Below, in pieces: positions 6,751 to 13,482 of a stretch of 14,197 bases of DNA. Position 1 is the stretch's first letter. Each line of letters begins with the position of its first letter. Source of the DNA: CAUZEO01 sp963578625 (GTDB taxonomy: Bacteria; Verrucomicrobiota; Kiritimatiellia; SLOV01); contig CAUZEO010000112.1 in NCBI GenBank assembly GCA_963578625.1, forward strand, positions 1 to 14,197, written 5' to 3'. The notes under the pieces are model-generated. The model worked only from the letters and a program-made list of their open reading frames with translations. It did not search any database and was not told the DNA's origin. The translations under genes and the position numbers were made by a program.

Positions 6751-9700
6751 TTATTCGCCAATCTTGAACTCCCCCCACTGGCTGGGATCCATCCGGGTTT
6801 CGCTGGGCAGGTCGGAGACGATGCCGGCCGCCTTGTTCGCCCAATAGCATCGTGCAGCATTGCGGCGGCCGGTGGCATCCGACCAGATGACGCCGAAATC
6901 TCCCCGAAGAAGTTCGCCCGATTTCGGCTCGAGACCCAGCGCGCTCAGCGGCACGGCGGCCTCCAGTACGTACCTGTCCCGGCCCTTTTTCACGGCCAGA
7001 TTTGCTTCGCGCAGAATGAGCACTTCATCCACCGTCACCGTGCCTACGGGTGAAGTGAAGCTCTGCGGGTCGGCGGCCCCCGGAACAACATACCGGTAGA
7101 GTACGGCTACAAACTCCCCCCTGTACGGTGCGATGACGATTCGTTGATCCCCTTCCACCGGCTTGGTCCGGCCGGGTTTGGCGGAAGGATCCGCTCCAAA
7201 TCGGAAATCTACTGCACCACCCGACTTAAAAAGGAGTGTCCAGTCCTTGCCACGGTTAGCCAGCACCATCGAATCGCTGACGTCGTAGCCGAGATACAGG
7301 TTTTGTGAATCGTAAGCAGCCCAGGCTCTTGCCTGGTGGTGCGGATCGAGAAAGATTTCCGCTGCTTCGTCCCGCCAGGTCCAGTCATCGAGATTGCCGT
7401 CCATCGTGGGCGTACGCTTCGCCAGGCCCAGTCCAAAAACCCGCGGTTCTTCCCCGGTTGTCTTTTGAGCGATGAGACGCTCCGCTTCCTTGTAGTGATC
7501 GAGCGTAAATTGCACCTCCGTACGCGGCAGCCGGTGGATGGTGTCCAGCCCGGTTAACTCACAGATGACCGGCGCCCGGTTGCCGATCATGATGTAGACC
7601 TTTCCGCTGTCCGCATCCTGAAAGAGGTTGCCGCCGAACGACTCCCCGGACGGGGACGTGGCAACACCTTTGAGTGAGGCCCCACGCACGGCCCTGGACG
7701 GGTAGGGGTCGGGTCCCGTGCGGCTGTCTGCAAACAGGCTGGCCACGTAAAGTCCATCGGCGGTGAACAGATAGTCCTGACCCGTGTTGCCGCGGAGGGC
7801 GAAGACAGTACCCACATCTCCGCCCAGGTCGGCCTGTCCGAGCGTATAAAGCACTCCTACCATCAGCCCCGGCCGGGCCGCGGGCGCTTGCCATCCGCCA
7901 TGGCTCAGAAAGTCGTTGGGGTAGGTCCACAAGGTCTCGCCATTCCGATCGAACATGGCCATAGGCGCATCGGTGGACAGAATTCGCCCGCCGGAAAAAA
8001 CCCAGGACGCCGCGGAGGTCTGATGTCTCACATGCTTCAGCGCCCTGTTCACCACCTGTTCTGCTTGCCCGGGCTCGTACAGCGGCGCACCGCATTCCGT
8101 CCAGCCCGTCACCGGACATCGCCAGACGTATTCCCGGGTTCCCACAAGAGTATACGGATAGATGGTGAGGTCTTCGTCCACCGGGCTGGAGAAGAAGAAC
8201 TCCCAGCCCACAGCACCCAGGTCGCCGGGTGTAAACTCGAAGAAGGAAATCTCATCATCCTGCACCAGGCCGTCCCCATTCCTGTCCGCCCAATAGTAGT
8301 TAGTCTTGTACTCCGGCCGCCATTCCCAACGCTCGGGATCTTTGATTTTTTCAAGGATCTCCGGTGGGGCCATTTTCTCCGACATGAGCGGTACATGGAC
8401 ACGAGGGTCGGTACGATAGATCAGATTGGGGACCTGATACTGGGCGCGATGCACATAGTCGCCCACGGAACCGACCGCTGCGAGCGGTTGGTAACGATCG
8501 CCTTTGCGCTCGCTGATCACGACCCGACGCGAGGCGGAAATCAGGAATTCGCGTCCATTCATCCGGATGGTTCTGTAGCTGCCGTGCTCGTGTTGGTTCG
8601 GACCGAAAAGCGCGCGGGGATGCGTGGCGCGCCAGCTCGTGGACACCGGCTTCGATGCACCGGTCTCCCAGTCAATCTCGATATCGCTTCCAGTGAGAAG
8701 GGCCTGGGTTCGGTCGAACGGATTTACGTGCGTGCCGACGTTCTTGTAGAAAGGTCCGCCGATGAATTCCCTGAGGAACGTTCCCTCGGCACTCCACAGA
8801 CTGGTGCGCTTCGGATAGAAATCCCGTTCAGCGACCCAGAGCCTGTCACGCCCGTCGACAACCATCGCCGTGGGTAGCAGCATGCCATTCTCCTCCCAGG
8901 GCCCCACCCAGGGGCGGCCGCCGGTTTTACCTACCTGACGCAGCGCACTGCCGTCAGCGGCAAATACTTTGACGCACATCTGATCTGCCCAGTCCGAGAC
9001 GAAGATGTTTCCCTGCCGATCGGCCGTCAGTCCCACGGGGGCTTTCAAGCCACCGTTCGCTTGCGAAACCACGGTCTGAATCGGGCCCTTCGCCGGATCG
9101 AGAACGACAACCTCCCGTCCGCTGACCGCCAACAAACGGCCCGCGGGATCCACCGCCACACCCCGAGGGCTGGGAACATCCAGTTCGCCCTTGGTCTCCC
9201 CAGTGTGGGCATCGATCACCAGGATCTTGTCCTCCAGATAACAGGAGACGTAAAGCGTCCCATCCCGGTGGGCCATACCCAGGACATTACACCGGGCCCA
9301 ATCCGGATTATGGTCTCCGGCGGCAATCCAGTCTTCGGGAAGACGGGGCGCAGGAAGCAAGCTCCGGTCGTAGATGTGCACCACCCGGAAGAAGTTGTCG
9401 TCTCGCAAGTGTGCGCCGTGCATGCTGCTGCCTACGTGCCGGACCTCCTCCCTCCCGAACTCCACGTAATCCCCGGACTTCTTGTCAACGCGGTAGAGAA
9501 CCAGCCGATACTTCTCATGGTAGGTCTGCTTGATGGGTTCGCGCCACGCATCAACCAGCACGTACAGGTAATCGTCATCCACCGCAACCGCTACGCCGGA
9601 AAGACTGTAGAAGCGCACATGATGAACCCCCCACTGCTTTCGGCCTTCGTAGTCCACCGCAATCACCGCGCTGCCGGCTTCGGCGTGCGGCGCGGCAAGG

Positions 9701-10206
9701 TACACCTGCTCTTCATCGGCGGCCACCGACTCCACCAGGCGGTGATCGGAAACCCACGCCCCCTTCCCGTCCGCACTGTCCCAGGGAGGATCGCCCGGCA
9801 TGCCGAAGGTGAGCTGATAGGTAGCATCGAACGGCCCATGCGTCAGGCCGCGCACGGTATACTCCCCGGGCGTCACCAACCGACCTTCGTCGTCTGCGCC
9901 ATCCCAATAGTCAGCATTTCTTCCCCCGGGTCGCAGCGTGTCCGCAATAAGATTTCGCACACGCTTGCCCTCTCTGGTCTCCACGACCAGTGTCACGTAG
10001 TTTTTATCGGGAAGTTCATAGACGATCTCAACCGGCCCGATGGTCGCCGTCGTCTTGAGCACGATACGCTCCGCCGGCGTCAGGCCGGCGTTCGCGAACG
10101 AAGCGGACGAGACGAGAACTGCAGCGGCCAGAGTAATGCAGAGTGCCGAATTGTGATTCGTGAGAGGTGAGTTGTGATTGCCGATTGTCGAATGCCAATG
10201 GATCAT
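6751..10206 (-). CDS. Giant exported modular protein: FlgD-Ig-like, propeller, CBM9-like
   Basis: 1151 residues. The signal peptide ends with hydrophobic ALCITLAAAVLVSSASFANA and a likely cut after A40. Its n-region is unusual: it has no Lys or Arg, only His, because it is encoded by heptad repeats. A FlgD-Ig-like domain follows (about 50-125; KRVRNLI, W101 in YWDGADDEGRL). A propeller-like region (about 155-910) has NHL-like strands (NIFVSDWADQMCVKVF near residue 400) and an EF-hand-like loop, DRNGDGLVQDDE (641-652). The C-terminus is CBM9-like (about 930-1150; MDGNLDDW ending at W942, then NLYLGYDVSDS). The order and many motifs match the 1398-residue protein, minus its N-terminal CBM9-like domain. 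The ATG is one base after the TGA of the preceding gene (TGA, A, ATG), which implies translational coupling. A surface or secreted glycan-related role is inferred; no catalytic residues are identified. Confidence 0.87.
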   Translation of the reverse strand: MIHWHSTIGNHNSPLTNHNSALCITLAAAVLVSSASFANAGLTPAERIVLKTTATIGPVEIVYELPDKNYVTLVVETREGKRVRNLIADTLRPGGRNADYWDGADDEGRLVTPGEYTVRGLTHGPFDATYQLTFGMPGDPPWDSADGKGAWVSDHRLVESVAADEEQVYLAAPHAEAGSAVIAVDYEGRKQWGVHHVRFYSLSGVAVAVDDDYLYVLVDAWREPIKQTYHEKYRLVLYRVDKKSGDYVEFGREEVRHVGSSMHGAHLRDDNFFRVVHIYDRSLLPAPRLPEDWIAAGDHNPDWARCNVLGMAHRDGTLYVSCYLEDKILVIDAHTGETKGELDVPSPRGVAVDPAGRLLAVSGREVVVLDPAKGPIQTVVSQANGGLKAPVGLTADRQGNIFVSDWADQMCVKVFAADGSALRQVGKTGGRPWVGPWEENGMLLPTAMVVDGRDRLWVAERDFYPKRTSLWSAEGTFLREFIGGPFYKNVGTHVNPFDRTQALLTGSDIEIDWETGASKPVSTSWRATHPRALFGPNQHEHGSYRTIRMNGREFLISASRRVVISERKGDRYQPLAAVGSVGDYVHRAQYQVPNLIYRTDPRVHVPLMSEKMAPPEILEKIKDPERWEWRPEYKTNYYWADRNGDGLVQDDEISFFEFTPGDLGAVGWEFFFSSPVDEDLTIYPYTLVGTREYVWRCPVTGWTECGAPLYEPGQAEQVVNRALKHVRHQTSAASWVFSGGRILSTDAPMAMFDRNGETLWTYPNDFLSHGGWQAPAARPGLMVGVLYTLGQADLGGDVGTVFALRGNTGQDYLFTADGLYVASLFADSRTGPDPYPSRAVRGASLKGVATSPSGESFGGNLFQDADSGKVYIMIGNRAPVICELTGLDTIHRLPRTEVQFTLDHYKEAERLIAQKTTGEEPRVFGLGLAKRTPTMDGNLDDWTWRDEAAEIFLDPHHQARAWAAYDSQNLYLGYDVSDSMVLANRGKDWTLLFKSGGAVDFRFGADPSAKPGRTKPVEGDQRIVIAPYRGEFVAVLYRYVVPGAADPQSFTSPVGTVTVDEVLILREANLAVKKGRDRYVLEAAVPLSALGLEPKSGELLRGDFGVIWSDATGRRNAARCYWANKAAGIVSDLPSETRMDPSQWGEFKIGE
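10135..10190 (-). repeat. Second heptad family in a signal-peptide coding region
   Basis: On the coding strand eight consecutive degenerate heptads can be read: CGACAAT, CGGCAAT, CACAACT, CACCTCT, CACGAAT, CACAATT, CGGCACT, CTGCATT. Each starts with C and ends with T. They encode about residues 6-24 of the 1151-residue protein and give a 7-residue echo (NHNSPLT, then NHNSALC). The orientation (TCAC on the coding strand at the 5' end of a gene) is the same as for the TYACTNN arm in the 1398-residue gene. Confidence 0.75.
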
Positions 10207-10207
10207 T

Positions 10208-12208
10208 TCACTCTAAATCTCGGCCGCGCGATACAATCTGCCATGGCCGCTCCGGGTCCCAGATCACACGCAGGTGCTCGTAGGGAAACTCAAGACTGTT
10301 TACCTCCGCATCGCCGGACAGGAAAGGCAGCCGTTCCGGCGGCAGGCCGTCGGCTTCCCAGATGGGGCGGGGGACGGGGCGGCCGTTGATGGTGGCGAAG
10401 CGGATGCGGTCGGAGAGAACGGCATGGCACATTCCCAGGGTGGTATCTCCGAGCCGGTACCGCACGGTGCGCATGCCCAACATGTAGTAATCGAGCAGCT
10501 CTCCGTTGCAGACCTCATTCTTGAATTCGTCGAATGATTTTTCCTTGCTAAGGCCGACCACGGCGATCATTCCGTTCAAGGTTCGACTCAATTCCTCCTC
10601 GCTGAACGTGCGCTCCTCCCCTTCGTAGTTGGAAAAGGAGATCTCCAGGTATTTGTTCACGGGTTCAATACGCACGGCATCTTTTCTTCCCCAATCCGTT
10701 GCGTTCAGGGGTCGCAAGGCAAGATAGATCGGGCCGTCTTTCAGGAACACGTGGCCATCGGCATACGACACGTCCTCAATCTCTCCGTAGTGAGCGGAGA
10801 AAATGACGGAGTATCGCAGCGAGGTGACGGGTTGTCCCGCAAGGCGGAGCACGGGCCGGGTAAGCACCATCGCCACCCGGCTCTGCTGGACGGTGTGCGT
10901 CAATCCATAGTCATGGAGGAAAATAACTTCGCCCCGGTATGGGCCGCACTCCGCGTTTTCCATCTCTCCCGGGCGTTGATCGTTGATCAGGAATCTTGTC
11001 TGGGCCGTCCGGATGTGGGCGACATCGGTTGCGGGCGCCTGTCGTCGATACGCGAAGAAGAACGGCTCCGCCTGCTCCCAGGTCTCTCCCTCCGCGGTGG
11101 CCAGTGCGAAATCTTCCTCCTGGTACGTCGTGCAGAGGATCTCGGCCGTGGCGGACGTTTGCCCCCCTTCCCCTCGTTCCGCCGTGGTGCGAATCCGGTA
11201 AGGATAGGAGCGTTCCCGCATCCATTCCACCAGGTGGACGGGCGCCTGATACGAGACCGCCGCAAGCCATGCCGCCATGCCGACGCACCGTGTCAGATCA
11301 CTTGCCTCCGCAATCACCACGCGCGCCGGGATTTGTCGGAGCTCTTCCGCCGGATTCAGGATTGCTGCGTCGCCGAAGGTCAACCAGAAGACGACGCCCG
11401 CATAGGTCAGGTGCCCGATCGAGTCGGTGGAGTAGGCCCGCGAATATGGCCCGGACAGGATGCCGGTGGGCGGATGAAAACGCCCGAGAAACTCGGCCCA
11501 GATGCGCTCGACGCATTGCTGCGCAAGCGCTCTTGCTTCTTCGGTCTCCGCGAGCGTCGCGACTTCGGTGAGATTTGCCAGGGAAAGCGCGCTGTAGGTC
11601 GGGCTGGAGTATTCACTCAGCGTTCCGCGCCGGCTCAACAGATCCCGAAGTTGCCGCAGGTTCCACAAGCCATGCGCAACAGCTGCCTCGTCGCCAAACA
11701 GTTCCCCGCCAAGGATCATCCCCAGCGTTGCCTTGGAAGGCATGTTGTCGTTGTAGCCGTGAAACTGGTAATCGGACTGCCGGTCCCCATTATAGTCCCG
11801 AAGGCCAACCCGGCCCCACCTCTCCATCTTCTCGAGCACCGGCAGGTCCAGCTTTTCCCGATGCAGGCGCAGCAACTGAACAGTGTGATTCGTGATGAAG
11901 ATATCGAATTCGCCTGCCGCCTCCTCTTGTTCTTCGCTGCGCGCGGGAATGTGGAATTCCATCTCCAACCGGCCCAGGATGGCGTTCGCCAACACCCGGT
12001 CGGCTTTTTCCCCGGCCAGCAACCCGAAGCAAAGCCACATGGTCTCCCGCGTAGGCGGAGGCGGATCACCCAGCACGCAACGCCCCTCTTCGTCAAATGC
12101 CCGATGCGAGAACGCCGAGGCAAGCCTGACAATCTGCTGGCGCCGATCTTCCTGCGTTTCTGCGATGCCGAAGGGTTCGAGGTCGTCGAAGAGGTCGCTG
12201 GGGTTCAT
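10208..12208 (-). CDS. Probable alpha/alpha-toroid plus beta-sandwich protein, polysaccharide-lyase-like (family uncertain)
   Basis: 666 residues without a signal peptide. The first half (about 20-330) is helix-rich with repeated aromatic and His motifs: NHTVQLLRLHREKL near 107-120, FHGYNDNMPSKATLGM near 149-164, LSEYSSPTYSALSLANL near 197-213 and SGPYSRAYSTDSIGH near 252-266. The second half (about 340-660) looks beta-rich. This layout resembles heparinase II/III- or alginate-lyase-like proteins with an (alpha/alpha) toroid and C-terminal sandwich. In those enzymes Asn, His and Tyr in the toroid groove act in catalysis, so N107/H108, H150 and Y200/Y205 are candidates by analogy only. I cannot name a family with confidence. 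The ATG directly follows a heptad arm and has no Shine-Dalgarno sequence. The TGA is one base before the next ATG. Apparent absence of export contrasts with its exported neighbours. Confidence 0.75.
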   Translation of the reverse strand: MNPSDLFDDLEPFGIAETQEDRRQQIVRLASAFSHRAFDEEGRCVLGDPPPPTRETMWLCFGLLAGEKADRVLANAILGRLEMEFHIPARSEEQEEAAGEFDIFITNHTVQLLRLHREKLDLPVLEKMERWGRVGLRDYNGDRQSDYQFHGYNDNMPSKATLGMILGGELFGDEAAVAHGLWNLRQLRDLLSRRGTLSEYSSPTYSALSLANLTEVATLAETEEARALAQQCVERIWAEFLGRFHPPTGILSGPYSRAYSTDSIGHLTYAGVVFWLTFGDAAILNPAEELRQIPARVVIAEASDLTRCVGMAAWLAAVSYQAPVHLVEWMRERSYPYRIRTTAERGEGGQTSATAEILCTTYQEEDFALATAEGETWEQAEPFFFAYRRQAPATDVAHIRTAQTRFLINDQRPGEMENAECGPYRGEVIFLHDYGLTHTVQQSRVAMVLTRPVLRLAGQPVTSLRYSVIFSAHYGEIEDVSYADGHVFLKDGPIYLALRPLNATDWGRKDAVRIEPVNKYLEISFSNYEGEERTFSEEELSRTLNGMIAVVGLSKEKSFDEFKNEVCNGELLDYYMLGMRTVRYRLGDTTLGMCHAVLSDRIRFATINGRPVPRPIWEADGLPPERLPFLSGDAEVNSLEFPYEHLRVIWDPERPWQIVSRGRDLE

Positions 12209-12212
12209 TGTT

Positions 12213-12261
12213 AGTGAGTAGTGAGGAGTAAGTAGTGAACAGTAAGCAGTGAGTAGTAAAA
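12213..12261 (-). repeat. Heptad repeat, left arm of junction element 3
   Basis: Seven uninterrupted plus-strand heptads are present: AGTGAGT, AGTGAGG, AGTAAGT, AGTGAAC, AGTAAGC, AGTGAGT, AGTAAAA. They start 5 bases upstream of the ATG of the toroid gene, where a ribosome binding site would be expected. The arm is 49 bases long, the same as the left arms at 885 and 13388, and shares the run AGTGAGG, AGTAAGT, AGTGAAC with close variants there. It is inverted relative to 12331-12365 across 69 bases. Confidence 0.85.
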
Positions 12262-12330
12262 GTAAAAAGTTACCAGTAAGTCACTTTGCTATGGAAACTC
12301 AAGCGGCAAAAACTGTCCGGATGCAATATT

Positions 12331-12365
12331 GTTCGCTGTTCACTGTTCACTACTTACTACTCACT
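12331..12365 (-). repeat. Heptad repeat, right arm of junction element 3
   Basis: Five plus-strand heptads are present: GTTCGCT, GTTCACT, GTTCACT, ACTTACT, ACTCACT. Read on the minus strand from the gene side they give AGTGAGT, AGTAAGT, AGTGAAC, AGTGAAC, which is nearly the order of the left arm. The arm begins 5 bases after the TGA of the pseudopilin-like gene. Pairing with 12213-12261 would form a long hairpin between the two genes, which could end, attenuate or protect the transcript. Confidence 0.85.
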
Positions 12366-12370
12366 CCCCC

Positions 12371-13303
12371 TCAATACCGCACTGTCGCTTCCCAATGCGG
12401 GCGCCACCAGCCGTCGCTGCCGGTGCGGTAGTTCATCAGCTCGCGGGGGACCCAGACGACGTGGCCGTCCATCAGAGCGACGTTGCCGCCGGTCATGCCC
12501 CAGGGAGCGGGGGCGTGGCCGCTCCACTTCACGTTGCCGTTGTCTTCCGCCAGGGTGTGGTAGGTGTTGGCGCCCAGATCGGTTCCCAATGCGGCGTTGT
12601 CATACATCATGTCGCAGGCCAGAACCGTTTTTGTCGGTTGGCTGTAGAAGCCGGGACCGCTGTCGCCGACGCGTGACCAGTATTCATGCATGGTGAACAC
12701 TGCCCGTTCCTGCGGATAGGCTGCGTGCACGGCGTGAAAGGAGTCTTCGCCGTTATCCGGCACGCCATTCGGTCCCATGGTGACGCCCACGGGTCGGCCG
12801 AAGTAGGCATAGCCGGAGGTTCCCGATACGTATCCCAGAATCGATTGCGTCTGGCGATTGATTGCCTGGTTTACATCGCCTCCGTAGTCACGCCTGACTA
12901 CACCGCTGGACCGCATCTGACCGGGACAAAACAAGACTCTCGGATCGCCCATGTAGTCGTAGGAAATCAGCGGACCGAAATTGATGGATACGCGGGCCCG
13001 GGCGGACATGTGGGCCAACATGCGCACGCTGCTCGGGTGGAAACCCGCCCAACCGGGCATGACGTTTCCATCGTGATCCACCGCATAGGAGGCCGTCCCC
13101 ACCGCCAACTGCCTGACATTGCTCATGCACAGGGCACGCAATGCTTTCTCGCGCGCACCCTTCATCGCAGGCATCAGCAGCGCGGCCAGAATAGCGATGA
13201 TGGCAATGACGACGAGGAGCTCGATAAGCGTGAACGCGGCGAATCGGGACGACCCGTTGGATGGGTGGATGAACGGAGGGGTGGATGATTGGTGGTTTTT
13301 CAT
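12371..13303 (-). CDS. Type IV prepilin-like protein with DGH-type C-terminus (pseudopilin-like)
   Basis: 310 residues from ATG 13303; a TTG at 13321 would add six residues and neither start has a strong ribosome binding site. The leader is followed by a class III prepilin segment, FAA then FTLIELLVVIAIIAILAALL, with cleavage expected between A23 and F24 and Glu5 of the mature form at E28. The -1 residue is Ala rather than the common Gly. The globular part has AVDHDGNVMPGWAG, FCPGQ, GYAYFGRP and HAAYPQERA, and ends with a His-to-DGH motif (H263, then DGH at 279-281) typical of the H-X9-DG/DUF1559-like prepilin proteins abundant in Planctomycetota and Lentisphaerota, here with a longer spacer. 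It would be anchored in the inner membrane or assembled into a type II secretion or pilus-like structure; its function is not known. The adjacent gene on the right is a paralogue. Confidence 0.88.
   Translation of the reverse strand: MKNHQSSTPPFIHPSNGSSRFAAFTLIELLVVIAIIAILAALLMPAMKGAREKALRALCMSNVRQLAVGTASYAVDHDGNVMPGWAGFHPSSVRMLAHMSARARVSINFGPLISYDYMGDPRVLFCPGQMRSSGVVRRDYGGDVNQAINRQTQSILGYVSGTSGYAYFGRPVGVTMGPNGVPDNGEDSFHAVHAAYPQERAVFTMHEYWSRVGDSGPGFYSQPTKTVLACDMMYDNAALGTDLGANTYHTLAEDNGNVKWSGHAPAPWGMTGGNVALMDGHVVWVPRELMNYRTGSDGWWRPHWEATVRY
13258..13297 (-). repeat. Octamer repeat in the prepilin leader coding region
   Basis: Five plus-strand octamers can be aligned: TGGATGGG, TGGATGAA, CGGAGGGG, TGGATGAT, TGGTGGTT. 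On the coding strand they encode almost the whole leader before the prepilin peptidase site (about residues 2-16, rich in Pro, Ser and His). The unit length differs from the heptads elsewhere, so this is a separate low-complexity family. Confidence 0.65.
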
Positions 13304-13387
13304 GGCTACCGTTCTCGGCAATTAACAGCTCATTCTCTCCAATTTCCAAGACGATTTCAACAACCATTTCGTCATGAATCGGCTTTC

Positions 13388-13436
13388 AGTAAACAGGAAG
13401 AAGTAAGTAGTAAGTAGTAAGTAGTAAGAAGCAAGC
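13388..13436 (-). repeat. Heptad repeat, left arm of junction element 4
   Basis: Seven plus-strand heptads are present: AGTAAAC, AGGAAGA, three copies of AGTAAGT, AGTAAGA, AGCAAGC. The length (49 bases) and orientation equal the left arms at 885 and 12213. The arm lies 84 bases upstream of the ATG of the pseudopilin-like gene (66 from the alternative TTG). Nothing gene-like was seen between 13304 and 13470 apart from this element. Confidence 0.8.
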
Positions 13437-13454
13437 GTGGACTATTTTCAAATC

Positions 13455-13482
13455 GCTGACTACCAACGACTTACTCTCCACT
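13455..13482 (-). repeat. Degenerate heptad repeat, right arm of junction element 4
   Basis: Plus-strand heptads GCTGACT, ACCAACG, ACTTACT and CTCCACT are in phase but only the last two fit the family well. The TAA stop of the frameshifted pseudopilin-like gene (13473-13471) lies in the ACTTACT unit. Its position opposite the arm at 13388-13436 repeats the arrangement of the other junctions. Confidence 0.5.

Noticed and set aside
9061..10170. A 369-codon plus-strand ORF, and a similar one at 7888-8877
   Set aside because: Both are antisense to the 1151-residue gene with its clear modular paralogy.
10751..12214. A 487-codon plus-strand ORF
   Set aside because: It is antisense to the toroid gene, which has sensible motifs and coupling to its neighbour; the plus-strand product has no recognisable features.
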